Assembly (NCBI GenBank): GCA_036785705.1
Contig: JAWUZG010001067.1
Coordinates: 1-64,000, forward strand
DNA: 64,000 nt
Reading direction: 5' to 3'
DNA from: Acanthornis magna
Taxonomy: Eukaryota; Chordata; Aves; Passeriformes; Acanthizidae
Under the pieces are notes generated by a model. That model worked only from the letters and a program-made list of their open reading frames with translations. It did not search any database and was not told the origin of the DNA. A program made the translations under genes and the position numbers. Shown one piece after another: positions 12,101 through 24,100 of the stretch (the stretch's first letter is position 1; each line of letters begins with the position of its first letter).

Positions 12101-15100
12101 CCCAAAAATTCCCAAAATTCCCAAAATTCCCCAAAATTTTCCCAAAAAAAATCCCAAAATTCTCCAAAAATTCCCACAAAAAATATCAAAATTGGTGTAA
12201 AAAATGGCCCAAAAATGAGCGAAAAATGAGCAAAAATGGAACCAATTGAGGCCAAACTGCGCCTGGACATCCTGGGTGAGTCCGGAATTCCCAAAAATTC
12301 CCAAAATTCCCAAAATTTTCCCAAAATTTCCTGAAATTCCCCCCAAAAAATTCCACCAAAATATCGAAATCGGCACAAAAAAGAAGCAAAAATTGACCCA
12401 AAAACGACTCAAAATGGAACAAAATCAGCAGAAAGTGTGGCTGGACATTGTCAGTGAGCCCAGAATTCCCAAAATTCCCAAAATTCCCAAAATTTTCGCA
12501 AGATTTCCCGAAATTCAAAAAAAATTCCCACAAAAATATCAAAATCGGCATAAAAAATGACCCAAAAATGAGCGAGAAATGACAAAAAATGGAACCAATT
12601 GAGGCCAAACTGTGCCTGGACATCATCGGTGAGTCCGGAATTCCCAAAATTCCCAAAATTCCCAAAATTTCCCCAAAATTCCCAAAATTTCCCCAAAATT
12701 TCCCAAAATTTAAAAAAAATTCCCACAAAAATATCAAAATCGGCATAAAAAATGACCCAAAAATGAGCGAAAAAGGAACAAAAAATGGATCCAATTGAGG
12801 CCAAACTGCACCTGGACATTGTTGGTGAGTCCAGAATTCCCAAAAATTCCCAAAATTCCCAAAATTTCCCCAAAATTTCCTGAAATTTCCTGAAATTCCC
12901 AAAAAAATTCCCGCCAAAATATCGAAATCAGCACAAAAAATAAGCAAAAATTGACCCAAAAATGAGCGAAAATGGAACCAATTGAGGCCAAACTGCGCCT
13001 GGACGTCTGAGGTGAGTCCAGAATTCCCAAAAATTCCCAAAATTCCCAAAATTTTCCCAAAATTTCCTGAAATTCACACAAAATTCCCACAAAAATATCA
13101 AAATTGGTGTAAAAAATGACCCAAAATTGGCCCAAAAATGAGCGAAAATGGAACCAATTGAGGCCAAACTGCACCTGGACATTGTTGGTGAGTCCAGATT
13201 TCCCAAAATTATCCAAAATTCCCAAAATTTCCCCAAAATTTCCCAAAATTCAAAAAAAAGTTCCACAAAAATATCGAAATTGGCATAAAAAATGACCCAA
13301 AATTGGCCCCAAAATTCCAAAAAAATCACAAAAATATCCCAAACTGAACCCAAAATATCAGAAACTTCACCTGCAATATGCAAAAGCCCAAACCAGTCCC
13401 TCCCAGTATGAACCAGTTCCCCCCAAACCCCTCCCAGTCCCTCCCAATCCCCTCCCAGTTTAATCCAAATCTCCTCCCAGTCCCTCCCAGTCATCCCCAG
13501 TCCATTCCCAGTCCCTCCCAGTTCCCATCCCAGTCACTCCCACTTCTCCCAGTTCATTCCCAGTCCATCCCAGTCACCCCCAGTCCCTCCCAGTCCATCC
13601 CAGTTTAATCCCAATCCCTCCCAGTTCCTCCCAGTCCATTCCAATCTCCTCCCAGTCCATCCCAGTTTCCATCCCAGTCCCTCCCAGTGCTCCCAGTCCC
13701 TCCCAGTTTCCCCTCCCAATCCCTCCCAGTTCCTCCCAGTTCATTTCCAATACCTCACAGTCCATCCCAGTCCCTCCCAATCCCCTCCCAGTCCATCCCA
13801 GTATATCCCAGTTCTGTTCCCAGTCCCTCCCAGTTCATTCCCAATCCCCTCCCAGTCCCTCTCAGTTTGTCCCAGTGCTCCCAGTCCATCCCAGTGTCCC
13901 TCCCAGTCCCTCCCAGTTCATTCCCTGTCCATCCCAGTCCATCCCAATCCCCTCCCAGTTCATTCCCCATCCCCTCCCAGTCCCTCCCAGTGCTCCCAGT
14001 TCATTCCCCATCCCCTCCCAGTCCCTCCCAGTGCTCCCAGTATCGAGGGGGTGCCATGGCCGCCGCTGCTGCGGGCGGGGGAGGAGCTGCGCCTGCTGTG
14101 CCTCACCAGAGGGGGGCGCCCTCCGCCCAGTCTGCACTGGGACAAGGTACTGGGAGCACTGGGAGGGACTGGGAGGGACTGGGAGGGGATTGGGGGGGAC
14201 TGGGAGGGGATTGGGGGGGACTGGGAGGGACTGGGAATGGACTGGGAGGGGACTGGGATTAAACTGGGAGCACTGGGAGGGACTGGGAGGGGATTGGGAG
14301 AGACTGGGAATGAACTGGGAATGGATTGGGTGGGGATTGGGATTAAACTGGGATGGACTGGAAAGAACTGGGAGGGAATGGGAATGGATTAGATGGGACT
14401 GGGGAAGACTGGGAATGGACTGGGAGGGACTCAATGAACTGGGAGAGGACTGGAAGGGGATTGGGATGGACGGGGAGGGACTGGGATGGACTGGGAGGGG
14501 ACTGGGAGGGAATTTGGACAAACTGGGAGGGACTGGGTGTTGCTGGTTGTTACTGGTTTGGGGTTTGGGGTTACTGGGATTGAACTGGGAGGGACTGGGA
14601 TGGACTGGGGGGGACTGGGCGGGGATTGGGATGGACTGGGAGGGTCTGGTTTGTACTGGTTTATACTGGGAGGGGGCTGGGACAGAACTGGGGGGGACTG
14701 GGAGCATTGGGTTCCTTTTCAGGGGCGTGGCCTTGCTGTAGCCCCTCCCCTTTCCTTTGACCCCGCCCCTTTCCCTTTGACCCCGCCCCTTTCCCTGTGA
14801 CCCCACCCCTTTCCCTTTAACCCCGCCCCTTTCTCTTGGCCACGCCCCTTCACTTTATCCCTGCCCCTTCCAATTGGCTCCGCCCCTTTCCCTTAATAAT
14901 GCTCCATTTACTGTGGCCCCGCCCCTTTCCATTTAACCCCTCCCCCTCCCTTTGACCACGCCCCTTCTCCTGCTGGCCCCACCCCTCAGATCGGGTGTGC
15001 CAATGGGGGCGTGGCCTCATTTTGACCCCACCCGTTTCACTTGGCCCCTCCCCTTTATGGCAACATATCCCTGGTGGGTGTGGCCTTGCTTTGACCCCAC

Positions 15101-18100
15101 CCCCTTCCCTTGGCCCCGCCCCTTTATGGCAATATGTCCCCGATGGGCGTGGCTTTGAACTGACCCCGCCCCTTTCCCTTGGCCCCTCCCCTTTATGGCA
15201 CCATGCCCCTGATGGGCGTGGCTTCGCTCTGACCCCGCCCCTTCCCTTAGCCCCTCCCCTTTATGGCACCATGCCCCTGATGGGCGTGGCCTCGCTCTGA
15301 CCCCGCCCCTTCCCTTAGCCCCTCCCATTTATGGCAATAATGTCTCTGGTGGGTGTGTCCTCGCTCTGACCCCGCCCCTTTCCTTGTCCCTGCCCCTTTA
15401 TGGGAACATGTCCCTGATGGGCGTGGCCTCGCTCTGACTCCTCCCCTTCCCTTGGCCCCGCCCCTTTATGGCAATATGTCCCTGATGGGCGTGGCTTTGA
15501 TCTGACCCCGCCCCTTTCCTTGGCCCTTCCCCTTTATAGCAACATATCCCTGGGGGGTGTGACCTCATTTTGCTCCGCCCCTTGCCCTTGGCTCCTCCCC
15601 TTTATGGCAACATATTCCCCGATGGGCGTGGCCTCATTTTGACTCCGCCCCTTTCTTGGCCCCGCCCCTTTATGGCACCACATCCATTGTGGGTGTGGCC
15701 TCGCTCTGACCCCTCCCCTTTCCTTGTTCTTTTATGGCACCATGCCCCTGATGGGCGTGGCCTCGCTCTGACCCCGCCCCTTTCACTTGACCCTTCCCCT
15801 TTATGGCAACATATTCCTGGTGGGCGTGGCTTCACTTTGACCACGCCCCTTCCCTGGCCCCACCTCTTTATGGCATCATGTCCCTGGTGGGCGTGGCCTC
15901 GCTCTGATCCCTCCCCTTTCCTTGGCCCCGCCCCTTTATGGCAATATGTTCCCTGGTGGGCGTGGCCTCGTTCTGACCCCGCCCCTTTCTTGGCCCTGCC
16001 CCTTTATGGCACCATGCCCCTGATGGGCGTGGCCTCGCTCTGACCCCGCCCCTTCCCTTGGCCCCGCCCCCAGGACGGGGTCCCCCTGGAGGGGGCGTGG
16101 TCTCATGACGAAGGGGGCGTGACCCGGAGCCGCCTGGCGCTGGGCGTGGCCCCGGAGGACAATGGCGCCACCCTGCGGTGCCGCGCGGTGACGTCACTTC
16201 CGGGAGGGGGCGGCAGCGCCAGCGTCAAACTGGGAGTGATGTGTGAGAGACTGGGAGGGACTGGGAGGAACTGGGAGGGACTGGGATGGACTGGGAGGGA
16301 TTGGAAGGGACTGGGAGGGGACTGGGAGGGGATTGGGGGGAACTGGGAGAGACTGGGATGGACTGGGAGGGACTGGGATGGATTGGGATGGAACTGGGAG
16401 CGACTGGGAGGGACTGGGAAGGACTGGGATGGACTAGGAGGGACTGGGAGGGAACTGGGAGGGGATTGGGGGCAACTGGGAGAGACTGGGATGGACTGGG
16501 ATGGAACTGGGAGGGGATTGAGGGGAACTGGTTTATACTGGGAGGGATTGGGATGGACAGGGAGGGGATTGGGACAAACTGGGAGGGGATTGGAATTCAA
16601 CTGGGAGGGACTGGGATGGGATTGGGAGGGACTGGGAGAGGATTGGGTGGAACTGGTTTATACTGGGAGGGACTGGGAGGGGATTGGATCACTCCAGTTT
16701 GGTTTATACTGCTTTGTACTGGTCTGCACCAGTTCATACTGGTTCATACTGGTTCATACTGGTCCATACTGGTCAGGCCGTACTGATCTACACTAACCCA
16801 TACTGGTCCATAATGATCTATACTGGTTTGTACTGGCCCATACTGGTCTATACAGGTCCGTACTGGTTCATACTAGCCTGCACCACCTCTAACTGGTTTA
16901 TACTGGTTTATACTGGTCAGACCATACTAATCTACACTAACCCATACTGGCCCATAGCGATCTATAATGATTCATAGTGGTTTATACTGGCCCATACTGG
17001 TCTGTACTGGTCTGCACCAGTCTACACCCCTTTGTTCTGGTTCATACTGGTTCATACTGGTTTATACTGGTTCATACTGGTCAGACGGCCCGGCGGAGCT
17101 GACCCTGCTGGGCTCGGGGGCAGTGCCCGAGGACGGCGAGGCGGCGCTGAGCTGCACCAGTGCTCCCAGTAACCCTCCAGTTCGGCTGCGCTGGTGGCTG
17201 GGGGGCAGGGAGCTGCAGGCCAGCCACGAGAGCTCCGTACCGGTGAGGGAACTGGGAGGGACTGGGATTGAACTGGGAGGGACTGGGAGGGACTGGGAGG
17301 GACTGGGAGGGACTGGGATTGAACTGGGAGGGACTGGGATTGAACTGGGAGGGACTGGGAGGGGATTAGGAGGGACTGGGAGGGACTGGGATTGAACTGG
17401 GAGGGACTGGGAGGGGATTAGGAGGGACTGGGAGGGACTGGGATTGAACTGGGAGGGACTGGGAGGGGATTAGGAGGGACTGGGAGGGACTGGGATTGAA
17501 CTGGGAGGGACTGGGATTAAACTGGGAGGGGATTGGGGGGGACTGGGAGGGACTGGGAGGGACTGGGATTGAACTGGGAGGGACTGGGATTGAACTGGGA
17601 GGGACTGGGAGGGGATTAGGAGGGACTGGGAGGGACTGGGAGGGACTGGGATTGAACTGGGAGGGACTGGGAGGGGATTAGGAGGGACTGGGAGGGACTG
17701 GGATTGAACTGGGAGGGACTGGGATTAAACTGGGAGGGGATTGGGGGGGACTGGGAGGGACTGGGAGGGACTGGGATTAAACTGGGAGGGGATTGGGGGG
17801 GACTGGGAGGGACTGGGAGGGACAGGGAAAGGATTGGATTTAAATTGAGAGGGACTGGGAGGGACTGGGAGGAACTGGGATGGACTGGGAGGGACTGGGA
17901 GGGACTGGGAGAGAGTGGAACAAACTGGGGGGGACTGGGAGGGGTGGGGGAGGGGCTTTGAGGAGATGTGGGTGGGTCCCATGGATGGGGGCGTGGCTTT
18001 GACCCCTGGCTGACCTTTGGCTGACCCCACTGTGGCTCCTCCCCCAGGGGGCGTGGCTTTGTGTGACCTTTAGCTGACCCCATTTTGGCTCCTCCCCCAG

Positions 18101-21100
18101 GGGGGTGTGGCTTTGTGTGACCCCTGTGTGACCTCACTGTGGCTCCTCCCCCAGGCGGTGTGGCTTTAACCCTTGTGTGACCCCTGCCTGACCCCTGGGT
18201 CACCCCACTTTGGCTCCTCCCCCAGTGGGCGTGGCTTTGTGTGACCCCGTTTGGCTCCTCCCCCAGGGGGCGTGGCTTTGTGTGACCCCATTTTGGCTCC
18301 TCCCCCAGGGGGCGTGGCTTTGTGTGACCTTTAGTTGACCCCGGTTTGGCTCCTCCCCCAGGGGGGCGTGGCTTTGTGTGACCCCTGTGTGTCCTCACTG
18401 TGGCTCCTCCCCCCGGAGGTGTGGCTTTAACCCTTTGGTGACCTTTGGGTGACCCCTGGCTGACCTTTAGCTGATCTTTGGCTGACCTCACTGTGGCTCC
18501 TCCCCCAGGGGGGCGTGGCCGTAACTCCTCTGTGGCCTTTGGCTGACGTTGGCCTGGCCCCTCCCCCAGGGGGCGTGGCTTTAACCCTTGTGTGACCCCT
18601 GCATGACCCTGGCCTGGCTCCTCCCCCAGGAGGGCGTGGCTTTGTGTGACCTTTGGCTGACCTTGTTTTGGCTCCTCCCCCAGGGGGGCGTGGCTTTGTG
18701 TGACCTTTAGCTGACCCCGTTTTGGCTCCTCCCCCAGGGGGGCGTGGCTTTGTGTGACCTTTAGCTGACCCCGTTTTGGCTCCTCCCCCAGGGGGCGTGG
18801 CTTTGTGTGACCCCCAGCTGACCCCGTTTGGCTCCTCCACCAGGGGGGCGTGGCTTTGTGTGACCTTTGGCTGACCCCGTTTGGCTCCTCCCCCAGGGGG
18901 GCGTGGCTTTGTGTGACCTTTAGCTGACCCCGTTTGGCTCCTCCCCCAGGGGGGCGTGGCTTTGTGTGACCTTTAGCTGACCCCGTTTGGCTCCTCCCCC
19001 AGGGGGGCGTGGCTTTGTGTGACCTTTAGCTTACCCCAGTTTTGGCTCCTCCCCCAGGGGGGCGTGGCCATGTCCAACCTGACTCTCCGGGGGCGTGTCC
19101 AGGACCATGGAGCTGCTCTGGTGTGCGAGGCCGAGACCCCCGGGGTTGGCACCCGCAGCGCCTCCGTCACCCTCAGCGTCAGCCGTGAGCCACTGGTCAT
19201 ACTGGGAGATACTGGGAGGGACTGGGGGGAAAAAACCCGGCGGTTTTGGGGTGAAAAATGAGGATTTTGGGGGGAAAAATGGGGATTTTAGGGGCAGAAA
19301 ATGTCAATTTTAGGGGGAAAATTGGGGAATTTTGGGGGGGAAATGGGGGTTTTAGGGTGAAAAAGGGGACTGGTTTATACTGGGATAAACTGGGAGGGAC
19401 TGGGAGGAAAAAACACGGCGGTTTTGGGGTGAAAAATTGGGATTTTGGGGGGAAAAACGGGGATTTTACAAGGGGAAATGGGGGTTTTAGGGGGGAAAAT
19501 GTCAATTTTAGGGAAAAGGGAATTTTAAGGGAAAAATGGGACTGGTTTATACTGGGAGGGGATTGAGTTATACTGGGATAAACTGGGAGGGGCTGGGGGG
19601 AAAAATCCCGGCGGTTTTGGGGTGAAAAATGGGGATTTTGGGGGCAAAAATGGGGATTTTAGGGGCAGAAAATGTCAATTTTAGGGGGAAAATTGGGGAA
19701 TTTTGAGGGGGAAATGGAGGTTTTAGGGTGAAAAAGAGGACTGGTTTATACTGGGATGAACTGGGAGGGACTGGGAGGAGAAAACCTGGTGGTTTTGGGG
19801 TAAAAAATTGGGATTTTGGGGGGAAAAATGAGGGTTTTATGGGAAAAAAATGGGGATTTTATGGGGAAAAGGGACTGGATTATACTGGGATGTACTGGGA
19901 GGGACTGGGAGGAAAACATGCTGCAGTTTTGGGGTGAAAAATGGGGATTTTGGGGAGAAAAACGGGGATTTTTAGGGGGGAAATGGGGGTTCTGGAGGGA
20001 AAATTGGGATTTTTATGGCGGAAATGGGACTGGTTTTTACTGGGATGGACTGGGAGGAGACTGGGACAAACTGGGAGGGGCTGGGGGAAAAAACAAGGTA
20101 GTTTTGGGGTGAAAAATGGGGATTTTGGGGGGGGTTATGGGACTAGTTTATACTGGGAAGCGCTGGGACGGGACTGGGATTGAACTGGGAGGCACTGGCA
20201 TGAACTGGGCGGGACTGGGATTGACTAGGATTGAACTGGGAATTACTGGGATGAACTGGGAGTGACCGGGATAGAACTGGGAGAGACTGGAAGGGACTGG
20301 GATTGAACTGGGGGGGACTGGGATTGACTGGGATTGAACTGGGAATTACTGGGATGAACTGGGAAGGACTGGGATTGAACTGGGAGGGACTGGGATGAAC
20401 TGGGAGGGCACTGGGATTGAACTGGGAGGGACTGGATGAACTGGGAGGGCACTGGGATGAACTGGGATTGAACTGGGAGCTACTGGGATGAACTGGGAGG
20501 AACCAGAGGAGACTAGGCCTTACTGGGATGAACTGGGAGGACACTGGGATGAACTGGGATTGAACTGGGAGCTACTGGGATGAACTGGGAGGGACCGGAG
20601 GGGACTAGGCCTTACTGGGATGAACTGGGAGTTACTGGGATGAACCGGGAGAGACTGGGATTGAACTGGGAGAGACTGGGATTGAACTGGAATGAACTGG
20701 GCCTTACTGGGATTGAACTGGGATTAACTGGGAGTGACTGGGATGCACTGGGCTGAACCGGGCGGCACGGGGGGCGTGTCCCTTTAAGAGGGGGCGTGTC
20801 CCTTTAAGAAGGGGCGTGTCCCTGACTGGCCCCGCCCCCAGACCCTCCCCAGGCGCTCTGGGTGGAAGCTCCGCCCCCCAACGTCACCTTCCGGGTGGGG
20901 GAGGGGCTGAGGCTGCTGTGCCACGCGCGGGGAGGGCACCCCCCCCCCAAGCTCAGCTGGACCAAGGTGAGAGCCCCAAAATGTTCCCAAAATGTTCCCA
21001 AAATGTTCCCAAAATATCCCTGAAATTCCCCCAAAATATTCCCAAAATGTTCCCAAAATATCCCTGAAATTCCCCCAAAATATTCCCAAAATGTTCCCCA

Positions 21101-24100
21101 AATATCCCTGAAATTCCCCCAAAATATTCCCAAAATATTCCCAAAATGTTCCCAAAATATTCCCAAAATATCCCTGAAATTCCCCCAAAATATTCCCAAA
21201 ATGTTCCCAAAATATCCCTGAAATTCCCCAAAAATATTCCCAAGATATTCCCAAAATGTTCCCAAAATATTCCCAAAATATCCCTGAAATTCCCCAAAAA
21301 TATTCCCAAAATATCCCTGAAATTCCCCAAAAATATTCTCAAAATATCCCTGAAATTCCCCAAAAATATTCCCAAAATATCCCTGAAATTCCCCAAAAAT
21401 ATTCCCAAAATATTCCCAAAATGTTCCCAAAATATCCCTGAAATTCCCCAAAAATATTCCCAAAATATTCCCGAAATATTCCCAAAATAGCCCTGAAATT
21501 CCCCAAAAATATTCCCAAGATATTCCCAAAATGTTCCCAAAATAGTCCCGAAATATCCCTGAAATTCCCCCAAAATATTCCCAAAATGTTCCCAAAATAT
21601 CCCTGAAATTCCCCAAAAATATTCCCAAAATATTCCCAAAATATCCCTGAAATTCCCCAAAATATTCCCAAAATATTCCCAAAATGTTCCCAAAATATCC
21701 CTGAAATTCCCCAAAAATATTCTCAAAATATCCCTGAAATTCCCCAAAAATATTCCCAAAATATTCCCAAAATATCCCCAAAATATTCCCAAAATATTCC
21801 CAAAATATCCCTGAAATTCCCCAAAAATATTCCCAAAATATTCCCAAAATGTTCCCAAAATATTCCTGAAATATTCCCAAAATATTCCCAAAATATCCCT
21901 GAAATTCCCCCAAAATATTCCCAAAATATTCCCAAAATGTTCCCAAAATATCCCTGAAATTCCCCAAAAATATTCTCAAAATATCCCTGAATTTCCCCAA
22001 AAATATTCCCAAAATATTCCCAAAATATCCCCAAAATATTCCCAAAATATTCCCAAAATATTCCCAAAATATCCCTGAAATTCCCCAAAAATATTCCCAA
22101 AATATTCCCAAAATGTTCCCAAAATATTCCTGAAATATTCCCAAAATATTCCCAAAATATCCGTGAAATTCCCCAAAAATATTCTCAAAATATCCCTGAA
22201 ATTCCCCAAAAATATTCCCAAAATATTCCCAAAATGTTCCTGAAATATTCCCGAAAATTTTCACCAAACATTCCTGAAATGTTCCCAAAAATATCCCAAA
22301 ATATTTCCTAAAATATTCCTAAATTATCCTCAAAATATTAAAAAAAATTTCCCCAAAACGTTCCCCAAATATTCCTGAAAATATTCCCGAATTTCCCCAA
22401 AAATATTTCCTCCCAGTCCCTCCCAGTCTATCCCAGTCTATTCCCAGTCCCTCCCAGTTTGTCCCAGTCCCTCCCAGTCCCTCCCAGTCCATTCCCAGTC
22501 CCTCCCAGTCCCTCCCAATCCCATCCCCGTCCCTCCCAGTTTATCCCAGTCCCTCCCAGTCCCTCCCAGTTTATCCCAGTCCCTCCCAGTCCATCCCAGT
22601 CTCTCCCAGTTCATTCCCAGTCCCTCCCAGTCCCTCCCAGTCCCTCCCAGTCCATCCCAGTCTCTCCCAGTTCATTCCCAGTCCATCCCAGTCCACCCCA
22701 GTCTCTCCCAGTTCATTCCCAGTCCATCCCAGTTTGCCCCAGTCCCTCCCAGTCCACCCCAGTCTCTCCCAGTCCCTCCCAGTCCATCCCAGTCTCTCCC
22801 AGTCCCTCCCAGTCCCTCCCAGTCTCTCCCAGTTCCCATCCCAGTCCCTCCCAGTTCATTCCCAGTACCTCCCAGTCCCTCCCAGTTCATTCCCAGTCCA
22901 TCCCAGTTTGCCCCAGTCCCTCCCAGTCGCTCCCAGTCCCTCCCAGTCCCTCCCAGTTTATCCCAGTTCATTCCCAGTCCCTCCCAGTCCCCCCCAGTCT
23001 CTCCCAGTTCATTCCCAGTCCATCCCAGTTTGCCCCAGTTCCTCCCAGTCCACCCCAGTCTCTCCCAGTCCCTCCCAGTCCATCCCAGTCTCTCCCAGTC
23101 CCTCCCAGTCCCTCCCAGTCTCTCCCAGTTCCCATCCCAGTCCCTCCCAGTTCATTCCCAGTACCTCCCAGTCCCTCCCAATCCCATCCCCGTCCCTCCC
23201 AGTTTATCCCAGTCCCTCCCAGTCCCTCCCAGTTTATCCCAGTCCCTCCCAGTCCATCCCAGTCTCTCCCAGTTCATTCCCAGTCCCTCCCAGTCCCTCC
23301 CAGTCCCTCCCAGTCCATCCCAGTCTCTCCCAGTTCATTCCCAGTCCATCCCAGTCCACCCCAGTCTCTCCCAGTTCATTCCCAGTCCATCCCAGTTTGC
23401 CCCAGTCCCTCCCAGTCCACCCCAGTCTCTCCCAGTCCCTCCCAGTCCATCCCAGTCTCTCCCAGTCCCTCCCAGTCCCTCCCAGTCTCTCCCAGTTCCC
23501 ATCCCAGTCCCTCCCAGTTCATTCCCAGTACCTCCCAGTCCCTCCCAGTTCATTCCCAGTCCATCCCAGTTTGCCCCAGTCCCTCCCAGTCGCTCCCAGT
23601 CCCTCCCAGTCCCTCCCAGTTTATCCCAGTTCATTCCCAGTCCCTCCCAGTCCCCCCCAGTCTCTCCCAGTTCATTCCCAGTCCATCCCAGTTTGCCCCA
23701 GTTCCTCCCAGTCCACCCCAGTCTCTCCCAGTCCCTCCCAGTCCATCCCAGTCTCTCCCAGTCCCTCCCAGTCCCTCCCAGTCTCTCCCAGTTCCCATCC
23801 CAGTCCCTCCCAGTTCATTCCCAGTACCTCCCAGTCCCTCCCAGTTCATTCCCAGTCCATCCCAGTTTGCCCCAGTCCCTCCCAGTCGCTCCCAGTCCCT
23901 CCCAGTCCCTCCCAGTTTATCCCAGTTCATTCCCAGTCCCTCCCAGTCCCCCCCAGTCTCTCCCAGTTCATTCCCAGTCCATCCCAGTTTGCCCCAGTTC
24001 CTCCCAGTCCACCCCAGTCTCTCCCAGTCCCTCCCAGTCCATCCCAGTCTCTCCCAGTCCCTCCCAGTCCCTCCCAGTCTCTCCCAGTTCCCATCCCAGT

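Noticed and set aside
14740..16070. CCCCGCCCC clusters as SP1 promoter elements or a CpG island promoter
   Set aside because: They are a 70-bp tandem repeat inside a nephrin intron, with no first exon or start nearby.
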